Source: Corydoras sp. C115 (taxonomy: Eukaryota; Chordata; Actinopteri; Siluriformes; Callichthyidae). From it: a DNA stretch of 64,000 nucleotides. The stretch is taken from positions 3,169,001 through 3,233,000 of the forward strand of contig JAFMOC010000003.1 of the NCBI GenBank assembly GCA_019802505.1, read 5' to 3'. This document shows, in pieces, positions 11,263 to 21,534 of this stretch. The notes below the pieces were generated by a model that saw only the letters and a program-made list of their open reading frames with translations, ran no database searches and was not told the origin of the DNA. The position numbers and the translations under genes were made by a program. Position 1 is the first letter of the stretch, and every line of letters begins with the position of its first letter.

Positions 11263-11699
11263 TTATAGTATACCAATAAAAATGTAGTGTATACAACAAG
11301 AAGCTGATTAGAGCATAGCTGTCTGCAATCTCTATTTATAAACATCTTACCACGTCTGTATCTCTCTCCGCCCTTTGTCATATGACAGCAGCTTGGGTGC
11401 TCCGGTTGGGTGGAAACCATCGCCATAGTAACCTTGACAAATCGTTGATGTCACCAGTGAATTTGTGAATGAAGAGAGAGAGAGAAGAAAAGCAAGATAG
11501 AGATAACTATGATGAGTGCTGCACAAATGAAAATTCAATGATGAAACAGCTTTGGCATGAGTCTTGTGTGTTTGTGTGTATGAGAGAGAGTGTGAGAAAG
11601 ATGTTTGGTTATAGCTTCACTCCTAAGCAGGAGATGTAGCTGTTGTGTTAGATGGCAGCTTGGCCTGAACCAGACCATTTTCTGGTCACCCTCATTGGA

Positions 11700-11898
11700 A
11701 TTCATTCATTATCTTCCACTTAATTCTCTACTAGGGTCACCGGGAGGTTCCCCATGCCCATTTACTTTGAATCTATGTGTTTGGACTGGAAGGAAGCCCA
11801 TGCAGTCATGGGGGGAACAAGGAAACTCCACCAGAGATTGGGATTCAAACCTGGATCCCAAGTGCTGAAAGGCGAACATGCTAACTACTCGCCCCTCA
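11700..11898 (-). mobile_element. V-SINE fragment with internal deletion
   Basis: 'ccccatgcccatttacttt' joins the 3' part directly to the 'tgtttggactg' segment, so about 120 bases are missing. The tRNA head is recognisable at the right end ('gctaactactcgcc'). Confidence 0.65.
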
Positions 11899-12030
11899 AC
11901 TGATTCATGGTTTTTCGTCATATTAAAGCTACAGAAAGACTGGAGTACAGTAGCCTGTAGTATTTGTTTTGTTCGTATTTATATATAATAAGAAAACCAC
12001 AGTCAACCATTTCCTGAAGAGAATACTAAA

Positions 12031-12173
12031 TCAGAATCAGAATCGGACTTTATTGGCCAAGTATGCTCACACATACAAGGAATTTGTCTTTGGTTCCAAT
12101 AGCTCACAGTGCACAATAAGTGACAGACATACCCAAACTAGCATTCCTCATACACACACACACACACACTCAT

Positions 12174-12207
<34 letters not shown>

Positions 12208-12857
12208 GTAAACATGACGGTTGTGCAAGTTGCAGATTGTATTTAAATAAAGTGCTAGTGCAAAAACTGTAATGAATAGTTAAGTAGGTGGAGAGTGGAA
12301 GAAGACTGGTTGAGGGTGTGGAGAATGAGTCCAGAAGTAGTGTTTTTAATGTTTCAGCTGTTCATGAGTGTAATGGCATGTGGAAAAAAGCTTCTCCGTA
12401 ATCTGGAGGTCTTGATCCTCAACTGACTGAACCGCCGGCCTGAGGGAAGATACTGGAACAGGTGATGTCCAGGGTGTGATGGATCACGGACGATGTTCTC
12501 TGCCCGCTTCCTGGTTCTGGCCGTGTGCAGGTCTGGTAGGGAGGGTAGCTTTACGCCAATGGTCCTCTCTGCAGACCTGATGATGCGCTGTAGTCTGTGG
12601 GTGTCGTGGCTGGTGGCTGAGCTGCCCCACACTGTGATGGATGCGGTGAGGACAGATTGTGTGGTGGCGGTGTAGAACTGCACCATCAGCTCCTTGGGCA
12701 GGTTGAACTTCCTCAGCTGACGCAGGAAGTACAGTCTCTGTTGAGCCTTCTTGATGATGGTGCTGATGTTGCAGTCCCATTTTAAGTCCTTGGAGATTAT
12801 TGTTCCCAGGAACTTGTAGGAGTCCACAGCCGTTACAGTACTGTTGAGTACTACCAC
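12031..12857 (-). mobile_element. 5'-truncated L2-type LINE with 3' tail
   Basis: The minus strand reads from the 3' part of a reverse transcriptase (12857-12354) into a 3' UTR ending near 'cagaatcagaatcggactt' at 12031. The 5' end is cut off, as is usual for LINE insertions. An internal (CA)n run lies at 12153-12205. Confidence 0.8.
12354..12857 (-). pseudogene. Reverse transcriptase C-terminal fragment of an L2-type LINE
   Basis: About 167 residues remain open. The motifs SYKFLGTIISKDLKW, KKAQQRLYFLRQLRKF, ITVWGSSA and DPSHPGHHLFQYLPSGRR are hallmarks of the region after the catalytic palm in fish L2/Rex-type non-LTR reverse transcriptases. The catalytic part and the endonuclease are absent, so it cannot act on its own. 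The frame is intact over its length, which suggests a fairly recent insertion. Confidence 0.85.
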
Positions 12858-12944
12858 TGTTGAGATATATATACTGAGTACTAAAGCCTAGCACTGCACT
12901 CACAGGATGACCGGGAAGGAAAACCACCCTGTACGAAGTGTACC

Positions 12945-13001
12945 CTGTGTTGATGGACTTACTCGTGGACCCACACAGGTAACCTTCAGATTGATAGCCC
13001 A
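12945..13001 (-). mobile_element. Family B SINE, part 1 (interrupted)
   Basis: 'aaccttcagattgatagccca' (reverse complement of the family B head region) stops abruptly at 13001. Its continuation 'acaccctaaccattg' resumes at 13432. The segment between is an insertion. Confidence 0.6.
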
Positions 13002-13431
13002 TGTCAGGAATTTTAAATTACGTGCACATAATAAGAGTCTCAAAATGGCCGAAAGTTTGCCTTCAAACAAAGGACTCTTATGGGTTCCTGCTGCCATTAG
13101 GAAGTGGGGTGGGGCACGCTAGATTTGAACCAAAATACTGGTCTTGGATTGGCTGATTTAAACCCTAAGGCGGTAATCTACGATTGGCTTAGGCAGGTAA
13201 GGGGCGGGAACTAGACGTAACGGATATATACACTGGTAAACACTGCGGGGGGCGCACTATCACCCAGACCCGGAGGCTGACAGCATCGGAACGCTGAGGA
13301 TGGCAGACCCGCTGGCCAGCGTGAGTTACTGATGGTGTTCATGAAGCTTTCTTTGAAGTTTTCTTTGTTCTCAATAAATGAGTTGAGGAGACTCATTTTT
13401 GCATCGGACCATTTTAATCTAGATTTCCAAC
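13002..13431 (+). mobile_element. Solo-LTR-like insertion in a SINE
   Basis: The 430-base insert starts TGTCAGG. It holds two CCAAT-type boxes (attggct near 13147 and 13184), a GC box (ggggcggg near 13200), a TATA-like ggatatata near 13221 and AATAAA at 13373-13378. This order fits a long terminal repeat with its own promoter and polyadenylation signal. No internal retroelement genes flank it. The TSD is at best 3-4 bases (ccca/tcca), so the exact ends are uncertain. It carries no coding capacity. Confidence 0.45.
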
Positions 13432-13450
13432 ACCCTAACCATTGCACTGG
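13432..13450 (-). mobile_element. Family B SINE, part 2 (interrupted)
   Basis: The segment 'acaccctaaccattgcact' continues the SINE head broken at 13001. Confidence 0.5.
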
Positions 13451-13760
13451 GGCAGTTGTAGGTTTATGATTAAAGAACCAGCCTTGTGACCTGACTGTTT
13501 ATGGTTTGATTCCTTGTCCCACCAAGTACCATGGCTGAAGTGCCCTTGGGCAAGGCACCTAACCCCAATTATTTCCCCAGTGCCGTATACAAGGCTGCCC
13601 ACTGTTCCGAGTACATGTGCTCAACTTTACCAGTGTGTGTATATGTGTGTGTTGCACTGCACAGAGTAAATGTGTAAATGTGGTGGGTAAAGGGTAAATG
13701 TGGTGGACAAATTCCTTTGTGTGTAAGCATAGTACCCTCATGTTCAATCCCCAACCACAG
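13451..13760 (+). mobile_element. tRNA-derived SINE, family C
   Basis: Head with a weak B box ('ggtttgattcc'), then 'cccttgggcaaggcaccta', 'tgccgtatacaaggctgcc' and a tail 'gtggacaaattcctttgtg'. A reverse-oriented relative at 25225-25495 shares all these blocks, which defines the family within this window. Confidence 0.65.
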
Positions 13761-13910
13761 TGCAAAAACATGGTAGCAGGTGAGTGGTAGATTGTGAAAT
13801 GGCTTGAAAGTGTTTGTCTGTATATCTGCTGAAAGATAGAATGACAACCACTACAGTGTTTTTCCATCCCTGTCACGCTGTGAGTGCAGTGTTGGCCTTT
13901 TCACAATCCA

Positions 13911-14128
13911 TTTCAGGGTGTGGTAGCTCAGTGGTTAAGGTGTGGGGCTATCAATCTGAAGGTTGTGAGTTTAAATCCCAGGTCCACTGAAGTTACCAAC
14001 ATCAGTCCCTGAGCAGGACACACAGCCCTAATTGCTCCACGGGTACCATGTGGTCAGCCCTGTTTCTAACCCCAGCCAAATTGGGGTACTTGTATGTCAC
14101 TTTGGATAAAAGTGTCTGCTGAATGACC
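13911..14128 (+). mobile_element. Family B SINE, near full length
   Basis: 'gtggtagctcagtggttaa' (A box) and 'gagtttaaatccc' (decayed B box) precede the 'ccaggtccactgaagttac' body and the 'tttggataaaagtgtctgc' tail. Confidence 0.85.
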
Positions 14129-14194
14129 TCATGCTTCAGTATAAGCACTGTAAAGAAGGCCTGACTGTTGGCTCTAATGTGGTAGAGTCTACTC

Positions 14195-14495
14195 ATCTCT
14201 CTCCATTGGCTCCCTGTAGCTGCTCGCATTCAGTACAGGGCACTGACTGGCCTACAGGACAATCTCTGGATCTGCCCCCTCTTCCCTTTAATCTATTTTT
14301 CCAAAATACACTCCAACTCGTTCACTTCACTCTAATGATGTGGCCTGGTGCTTCAACCTCACCATGGTGCTAATTCTCACTCTGTATCGTTCACCACTGC
14401 TAAATGGTGGAATGATGTTCCCAAAATCCAGCCCGTAAGCCAGAGTCATTTGGCATCTTCAAGAAACAACTCAAAACAAATGTTTTCTACAAACA
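14195..14495 (+). pseudogene. LINE reverse-transcriptase C-terminal remnant
   Basis: One frame reads LHWLPVAARIQYRALTGLQ, a conserved phrase near the end of fish non-LTR reverse transcriptases. Further on, AKWWNDVPK and KKQLKTN match the usual 'ALWNDLP...FKxxLKTHLF' ending of these proteins. Frameshifts and stops break it. It lies immediately left of the inverted SINE fragment that begins the 172-bp array. Confidence 0.6.
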
Positions 14496-14503
14496 CTTGT
14501 TCC

Positions 14504-14640
14504 CCATGCCCATCCAGGGGAGATTGTTTCGGGCGCTGGGCAGATACACCCAGGACAGGGCGCCAATCTAACGCTGGGCACACACTCACACAGACACACT
14601 CTATATGGGGCAAATTGGAGAATTCAATTGACCTTAATCC
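14504..14640 (-). mobile_element. V-SINE fragment, inverted, head-to-head with the array
   Basis: Reverse-complement V-SINE body from 'ttccccatgcccatccagg' to 'gaccttaatccatgg'. At 14640 the sequence turns into the same body in forward orientation, through a near-perfect palindrome. Confidence 0.85.
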
Positions 14641-15755
14641 ATGGATCAAGGTAGATAGAATGCTCCAAATTACCCCATATGTATGTTTTGTGTGTGTGTC
14701 TGTGCGACTAAGTATGTGTCCAGCAACGGATTGACGTCCTGTCCTGGGTTTATCTGCCCAGCACCCAAAACGTTCTCCCCTGTGGGGGCATGGGGAACCC
14801 CCCCCCCCCAACAGTCCAAAAACATGGATCAAGGTAAATAGAATGCTACAAATTGCCCCATATAGTGTACGTTATGTGTGTGTCCAGCGATGGATTGGCG
14901 CACTGTACTGGGTGTATTTTCCCAGCACCCAAAACGTTCTGCCCTGGATGGGCATGAGGAACCCCCCCCGAACCCCCCCCCCCATAATCCAAAAACATGG
15001 ATCAACGTAAATAGAATGCTCCAAATTGCCCCATATAGTGTATGTTATGTGTGTGTATGTGCGAATAAGTGTGTGTCAGGCGATGGATTGGCGCACTGTA
15101 CTGGGTGTATCTTCCCAGCACCCGAAACGTTCTTCATTGGATGGGCATGGGGAACCACCCCAACCCCTCCCCCCATAGTCCAAATACATGGATCAAGGTA
15201 AATAGTATGCTCCAAATTGCCCCATATAATGTATGTTATGTGTGTGGGTGTGTCTTCCCAGCGACTGAAACGTTCTCCCCGGGATGGGCATGGGGAACCA
15301 ACCTAACCCCCCCCCCCCAATTCACCGCGACCCTAGAAGAGGATTACGCAGAAGATAATGGCTGGATCTTCTCAATATTCTCAAGAATATTAACGGCGGT
15401 TCGAGGAGGATGTTGGAAGTCAAAGCAACAGCAAACTAATAATCATGCGCATTTAAAGCCTATGTTTTGTGTGTGTGTCTGTGCGACTAAGTATGTGTCC
15501 ATCAATGGATTGGCGTCCTGTCCTGGGTTTATCTGCCCAGCGCCCAAAACGTTCTCTCCTGGATGGGCATGGGGAACCACCCCAACCGCCTCCTCCCACA
15601 GTCCAAAACACATGGATCAAGGTAATTAGAATGCTCCAAATTGCCCCATATAATGTATGTTATGTGTGTGTGTCCAGCGATGATTTGGCGCCCTGTCCTG
15701 GGTTTATCTGCCGAGCTTCCGAAATGTTTCCCTCTGGATTGGGGAACCACCCCAA

Positions 15756-15786
<31 letters not shown>

Positions 15787-17860
15787 ACACATTCCAAAAA
15801 CATGGATCAAGGTAAATAGAATGCTCCATATTGCCCCATATAGTGTATGTTATGTGTGTGTCCAGTGATGCATTGGCGCCCTGTCCTGGGTGTGTCTTCC
15901 CAGCGACTGAAACATTCTGCCCGGGTTGGGCATGGGGAACCACCCCAACCCCCTCCCCCCATAGTCCAAATACGTGGATCAAGGTAAATAGAATGCTCCA
16001 AATTGCCCCATATAGTGTATGTTATGTGTGTGTCCAGCGATGGATTGGCGCCCTGTCCTGGGTGTGTCTTCCCAGCGACTGAAACATTCTGCCCGGGTTG
16101 GGCATGGGGAACCACCCCAACCCCCTCCCCCCATAGTCCAAATACATGGATCAAGGTAAATAGAATGCTCCAAATTGCCCCATATAGTGTATGTTATGTG
16201 TGTGTCCAGCGATGGATTGGCGCCCTGTCCTGGGTGTGTCTTCCCAGCGACTGAAACATTCTGCCCGGGTTGGGCATGGGGAACCACCCCAACCCCCTCC
16301 CCCCATAGTCCAAATACATGGATCAAGGTAAATAGAATGCTCCAAATTGCCCCATATAGTGTATGTTATGTGTGTGTCCAGCGATGGATTGGCGCCCTGT
16401 CCTGGGTGTATCTTCCCAGCGACTGAAACGTTCTCCCCGGGATGGGCATGGGGAACCACCCTAAATCCCCCTCCACCCCCAGCATCTTCCCAGCACCCGA
16501 AATGTTCTCCATTGGATGGGCATGGGGAACCACCCCAACCCCCTCCCCCAATAGTCCAAATACATGGATCAAGGTAAATAGAATGCTCCAAATTGCCCCA
16601 TATAGTGTATGTTATGTGTGTGTCCAGCGATGGATTGGCGCCCTGTCCTGGGTGTGTCTTCCCAGCGACTGAAACGTTCTCCCCGGGATGGGCATGGTGA
16701 ACCACCCCAACCCCCTCCCCCCATAGTCCAAATACATGGATCAAGGTAAATAGAATGCTCCAAATTGCCCCATATAGTGTATGTTATGTGTGTGTCCAGC
16801 GATGGATTGGCGCCCTGTCCTGGGTGTGTCTTCCCAGCGACTGAAACGTTCTCCCCGGGTTGGGCATGGGGAACCACCCCAACCCCCTCCCCCCATAGTC
16901 CAAATACATGGATCAAGGTAAATAGAATGCTCCAAATTGCCCCATATAGTGTATGTTATGTGTGTGTCCAGTGATGGATTGGTGCCCTGTCCTGGGTGTG
17001 TCTTCCCAGCGACTGAAACGTTCTCCCCGGGATGGGCATGGGGAACCACCCTAACCCCCCCCCAGCATCTTCCCAGCACCCGAAATGTTCTCCATTGGAT
17101 GGGCATGGGGAACCACCCCAACCCCCTCACCCATAGTCCAAATACATGGATCAAGGTAAATAGAATGCTCCAAATTGCCCCATATAGTGTATGTTATGTG
17201 TGTGTCCAGCGATGGATTGGCGCCCTGTCCTGGGTGTATCTTCCGAGCGACTGAAACGTTCTCCCCGGGATGGGCATGGGGAACCACCCCAACCCCCTCC
17301 CCCCATAGTCCAAATACATGGATCAAGGTAAATAGAATGCTCCAAATTGCCCCATATAGTGTATGTTATGTGTGTGTCCAGTGATGGATTGGCGCCCTGT
17401 CCTGGGTGTATCTTCCCAGCGACTGAAACGTTCTCCCCGGGATGGGCATGGGGAACCACCTTAACCCCCTCCCCCCATAGTCCAAATACATGGATCAAGG
17501 TAAATAGAATGCTCCAAATTGCCCCATATAGTGTATGTTATGTGTGTGTCCAGTGATGGATTGGCGCCCTGTCCTGGGTGTATCTTCCCAGCGACTGAAA
17601 CGTTCTCCCCGGGATGGGCATGGGGAACCACCTTAACCCCCTCCCCCATAGTCCAAATACATGGATCAAGGTAAATAGAATGCTCCAAATTGCCCCATAT
17701 AGTGTATGTTATGTGTGTGTCCAGCGATGGATTGGCGCCCTGTCCTGGGTGTATCTTCCCAGCGACTGAAACGTTCTCCCCGGGATGGGCATGGGGAACC
17801 ACCCCAACCCCCCCCCCCAATTCACCGCGACCCTAGAAGAGGATTAAGCAGAAGATAATG
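14641..17860 (+). repeat. Tandem array of a 172-bp unit derived from the V-SINE body
   Basis: The marker tatagtgtat (or a one-base variant) recurs at 14861, 15034, 15225, 15649, 15839, 16011, 16183, 16355, 16601, 16773, 16945, 17183, 17355, 17527 and 17698. The usual step is 172. Each unit runs from 'agtccaaatacatggatca' through 'ggattggcgccctgtcctg' to 'gggcatggggaaccacccc', which is the V-SINE body without its tRNA head or tail. Junctions lie in the C-rich stretch linking 'aaccccctcccccc' to 'atagtcc'. Steps of 246 and 238 hold an extra half unit. Central units are almost identical and those at 14680-15650 more diverged. Long frames on both strands repeat the unit and are not genes. Confidence 0.95.
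15317..15460 (+). repeat. Internal copy of the array's right flank
   Basis: The segment from 'ttcaccgcgaccctagaag' to 'catgcgcatttaaagcc' is a diverged copy of 17818-17962 placed inside the array. It contains the SINE 3' end and about 110 bases of non-SINE sequence ('ggcggttcgaggaggatgt'). Confidence 0.9.
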
Positions 17861-17962
17861 GCTGTATCTTCTCAATATCCTCAAGAATATTAACGGCGGT
17901 TCGAGGAGGATGTTGGAAGGCAAAGCGACAGCAAACTAATAAGCATGCGCATTTAATGCCTC
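17818..17962 (+). repeat. Right flank of the array (partner copy)
   Basis: SINE 3' end followed by 'aatattaacggcggttcga' and 'agcatgcgcatttaatgcc'. It is duplicated at 15317-15460. It leads straight into the lzts3 promoter. Confidence 0.9.
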
Positions 17963-18241
17963 CTTAAAAAAAGGGGGCGGGCTCGTTGTTGTTGAAGTGG
18001 GCGGGGCATCGGTGGGTGTGTGTGAGAGCCAGCTGACGCTCTGTACCTCCATCACCTCATCCTCCTCATCCTCCTCATCCTCATCCTCCCGTGGCGTGGC
18101 GTGGCGTGGCGTGGCGTGGCGTGTGTCCGTACGCGCGGGGCTCCTGGTTCTTCCGAAACCGTCTCGACGCGGAGCCCGCAGCCCGGAGGAGGGACGTGGA
18201 AGCGGCCGCCGGGAGAGGAGTCGCGGCCGCCGCGGCGAACA
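17963..18241 (+). promoter_or_regulatory. lzts3 CpG-rich promoter and 5' noncoding exon
   Basis: GC content rises sharply and CpG is frequent, with NotI-like cggccgcc repeats near 18205-18232. The region ends in 'cggcgaaca' followed by gtgagtacc at 18242, a strong donor. The next usable acceptor on this strand that leads to lzts3 coding sequence is at 21444. The transcription start cannot be placed exactly. The exon holds CTC/ATC repeats at 18060-18088 and (GTGGC)6. Confidence 0.6.
18091..18120. repeat. (GTGGC)6 in the lzts3 5' exon
   Basis: Six perfect copies of a GC-rich pentamer. They lie in the likely transcribed leader and would vary in length between individuals. Confidence 0.9.
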
Positions 18242-18388
18242 GTGAGTACCTCCGTACCTGCGCACAAGCGCTGGAACAAATCCGCTCGCCTTTTTCGGCT
18301 ATTTCGATTCGGTTTGGTCGGGAAGAAGAAAGCTAATCCATCCGTCCCAGAAGGCAGAACCGCGCCGCGCCGAACCGAACGCTCCATG

Positions 18389-18389
<1 letters not shown>

Positions 18390-18432
<43 letters not shown>
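18390..18432. repeat. Poly-T tract of 43
   Basis: Uninterrupted T run about 150 bases into the first lzts3 intron. Confidence 0.95.
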
Positions 18433-18434
<2 letters not shown>

Positions 18435-19670
18435 ATAGCCCGGTGCGCGTTATGTAATTATGCACCGCCGATGGATGGAGGGGATAAAAGCAGCCCATCC
18501 TCCGTTGTTTCTGCAGCTGGCTCTGCGTTCTCCATTGTGCCGCCTCCTTTTCCCCCTTTTCTCCTTTAGCGATGGAACCCGCAGATCCACCGTGCGTAGA
18601 AAACACATGATCACCTTACATCATCTGCGCTGATGGCTTGCAGGGAGCGCGTCTCACTGCCAGGCCTGGAAATCCTTTGTAAGCGTTTCCGTGTGATCAT
18701 GTGCCCTGACAGTCCCAAAATGCTGCATGACACGTTCGGGAACACGCACCCAGCCACAGACACAGAGAGAGGGCTTCGGGGGCTTCGTTTCCAACCGCCA
18801 TCCAGATGATTTGCACAGCTGGAAGGCCTAAAGGGAAACAACGCCGAGTCGGGCTCCCGGTGCAGGCCGTGCCATCAAACCATCACCCTGTGACGTTTTT
18901 TTGTTGCTTCTATTCGTTGGGTTTAACACAGAAGCCATAAACCCTATTGATTTCACCGAGCTTTAAACAATTCAGGGGTGAACGTGTTGGCCTTTCAGGG
19001 TTCAGCAGGCCTCCATAATTGCATTAGACCTACCATTCTTTTAAAGGTCTAATATGGACTATGGATGTGTGCACACAGCATCATTATCACAGCATCTCAG
19101 GTTATATGGAGGAGGGAATTATTGAGATGTGTGTGTGTGTGTGTGTGTGTATGTGTGCGTGCGTGAGTGCGCGTGCTAGCGAGTGATGATGTAATGCATG
19201 TGAGTGAGCCACTGTAGCAGAGGGAGGTAGTGGAGGCACGTGCCACTGCCAATCCAGCACAGCACCTCTGCTGGAAATACCAGGGTACTGCACTCCAACA
19301 CTGCCCGCCTTCTGAGATGGCACACGGCGCGCACCAGTAGGATGTAGCATGCATCTGATTTGGTAAAACCTCCGTACTTGGATGTTTGTAAATACAGTGT
19401 ACGAGGTTACAGCATGAAGTTTCAATTGAGGATAGTTTGAATAATGCATTCTGGAAATAATGGCACAGGAGATGTCCAACAAGGTTAATTAGCTGGTAAT
19501 TAGCTGATCTTATGTGCACATACTTTTGGTTATGGTGTATATTACTACTATGGCTTATGAACATATTTAAATTTGATAAAAGGCTGAGTTGTTGGAAACT
19601 CATGTGCTTAATTTTATTGTTCAATGTAGCCTATTATAACAGTGTGTCATGTTTTAAGCAACACTGTCGG
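18433..19670. other. First part of lzts3 intron 1
   Basis: The left part (to about 18900) still has elevated CpG and may hold enhancer or alternative promoter sequence. The right part is AT-rich with a (GT)n run at 19130-19150. No coding exon is evident; the minus-strand frames here show no family features. Confidence 0.5.
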
Positions 19671-19676
19671 ACCAAA

Positions 19677-19930
19677 GGGCGGCATGGGGACTTAGTGGTT
19701 AGGATGTTTGCCACTCAGCACTGGAGATCCAGGATTGAATACCAGTCTGGGTGGAGTTTCAATTTTTTCCACATGTCCTAGTGGGTTTTCCTCCCACATT
19801 CCAAAAAATGGGTTTAAGTTGAATTGGCTGTTCTAAATTGCCCCTATTGAGTGTGTGTGTGGTGATTGAGTCAATAGATTGGCACCCCCAACATGATCCT
19901 AGTATGGGATTAAGCAGATAATGGATGGCT
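19677..19930 (+). mobile_element. V-SINE, diverged, with TSD
   Basis: 'ggcggcatggggacttagt' head, shortened body and tail. It is flanked by 'tcggaccaaa' and 'ttggaccaaaa', a TSD with one change. Confidence 0.8.
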
Positions 19931-19997
19931 GGATGTTGGACCAAAAGTCTAGTGTAAACTTCTCTTTCATATCTAGAAAAAGTGACTGTTAAGCAGT

Positions 19998-20255
19998 TCT
20001 TATCTCATTATCTTCCTCTTGATCCTACACTAGGTTTCTGTGGGTGGGTTCATCCATGCCCATCCAGGGGAGAATGCTTCAGGCACTGGCAGATATACCC
20101 AGGATAGGGCGCCAATCTATCGCTGGGCACACACTCAAATATACACTATATAGGGGCAATTAAGAGCAGTCAGTTTACCTTAAATCCATGTTTTTGGACT
20201 GTGGAAGGGAAGCTGGAGAAAACCCATGCGGACACAGGGAAAACATGAACACATG
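19998..20255 (-). mobile_element. V-SINE, diverged
   Basis: Reverse-complement body: 'catgcccatccaggggaga' near 20054 and 'tgtttttggactgtggaag' near 20190. The tRNA head is lost. Confidence 0.75.
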
Positions 20256-20995
20256 TAGCATTACAATTGACAGGTTTGATGGCAGGAGGAATCGGATTCG
20301 TTAATTGTTATTTCTTTTCAACGTCAATTGGCAAGTGTGGAAGGGCAGGGGTGCTTAAAGGAGCCATAGAATAAGTGAAGTAAAAAAGAGAAGTGAGAAG
20401 AACAGAGCAAATCAGAGAGATAAAGGCTACATTCTGGTTGTTTCATGATAGTTACACACTGAAGTACAAATAGACACAGTCACACCTCCACTCAACCATG
20501 TTCAAAGTATTTTTTTGTGCAAACAAGCATCTTTTTCCTTAACCTTAATTTTAGCCAAGTGTAGATTTACATATAAACTCAGTAAACTCCAACTGAAACA
20601 TTTAAACAGCTATTCTTTTCAGTGGGTTGTGAAAAAAGACAGAGAGCCATTATCTGACTCAATTCGTCAGTTGTTCCTGTTTCTGTCGGTTTGCATTTGT
20701 TGGTCACCCAGATCATATTAGCAATCACAATTTCATCTGTTTATCTAAAATAATGATTCAGCTCTTTATCCTAAATATAGATTCAAAGCATCAAATGTTA
20801 TGGTTTGTCAGTTTCTAGTATTGGAAAGGCGTTTAATGATCTGTGCACAATATTGCATTTTATTGCTTTAACTCTAGGTTTATTTGATATTGATATGTTG
20901 TTTTTTGATATGTTGTTTTCACACTCACTCACACAGACACACACAAACACACACTATATTAGCATGCACAATTTCATCTCATTATCTAAAACAAA
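20256..20995. other. lzts3 intron 1, no gene seen
   Basis: AT-rich, with a short (CA)-rich run near 20925-20955. Nothing beyond that can be supported. Confidence 0.5.
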
Positions 20996-20999
20996 TGGG

Positions 21000-21262
21000 T
21001 TGTAGGCTTGTGGTTAGGGTGGTTCCCCAGCCTTGTGACATGAAGGTCCCAGGTTCAATTCTCTGGTCCCACCGGTCATAGACTAGTCAGATATATTCTT
21101 GCAAACAAACAGTTTGTTGTCTGAGTGAATTAGTGTATGCCCAGTGATGGATTGGCTCCCTGTCCTGGGTGTATCTGCCCATTGCCGGAAACCTCCCCTG
21201 GATGGGCATGGGGAACCCCCTCTGCAACCCTAATAGAGGAATAAGCAGAAGATAATGGGATG
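21000..21262 (+). mobile_element. Composite of family C SINE head and V-SINE 3' half
   Basis: 'tgtaggcttgtggttaggg' and 'aggttcaattctctggtcc' resemble the family C head. From 21120 the sequence is V-SINE body ('gtgatggattggctccctg'). Either two insertions or a chimera. Confidence 0.55.
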
Positions 21263-21534
21263 AGATATTTGTCTGGGCCCTACAATGTTCTCCAGACCAC
21301 AATCTTAGCTTTTTATTTTAAGAATACACTCTTCCTGATATTATGCTATTTTTAACAGTTTTTGTTTAATTTACTTATAACAATGCTGAGATCTGAAACA
21401 TTAAAGTTTATCAATGACACACTCTCCACTTTTTCTTTGTGCAGTGTATGTAGCCTTAACCCATCCCGGCCACCCTGCCTCCCCCTGCCCCCTGGTCCTG
21501 TGGGGGGCTGAGTGAGGAGCTTCCAGCTCCTGTT

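Noticed and set aside
12484..13002. 172-residue minus-strand frame overlapping the LINE
   Set aside because: It is the LINE reverse-transcriptase region in the wrong frame, extended into unrelated sequence.
13300..13320. First exon of a gene (MADPLAS then gtgagt)
   Set aside because: The segment lies inside an insertion that splits a SINE, so it is mobile-element sequence; it does not join in frame to lzts3 (stop codon after the acceptor at 21444).
14446..17820. Series of 83-197-residue frames on both strands starting MPHIVYV or MIHVFGLW
   Set aside because: They recur every 172 bases and are translations of the SINE-derived array, not a gene family.
15000..17820. Regularly spaced repeats suggesting a CRISPR array
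   Set aside because: The whole 172-base unit is repeated with no variable spacers, and the sequence is vertebrate.
18052..18606. 184-residue minus-strand frame with a poly-Lys run
   Set aside because: The run is the antisense of the poly-T tract and the rest is CpG-rich promoter sequence with few stops.
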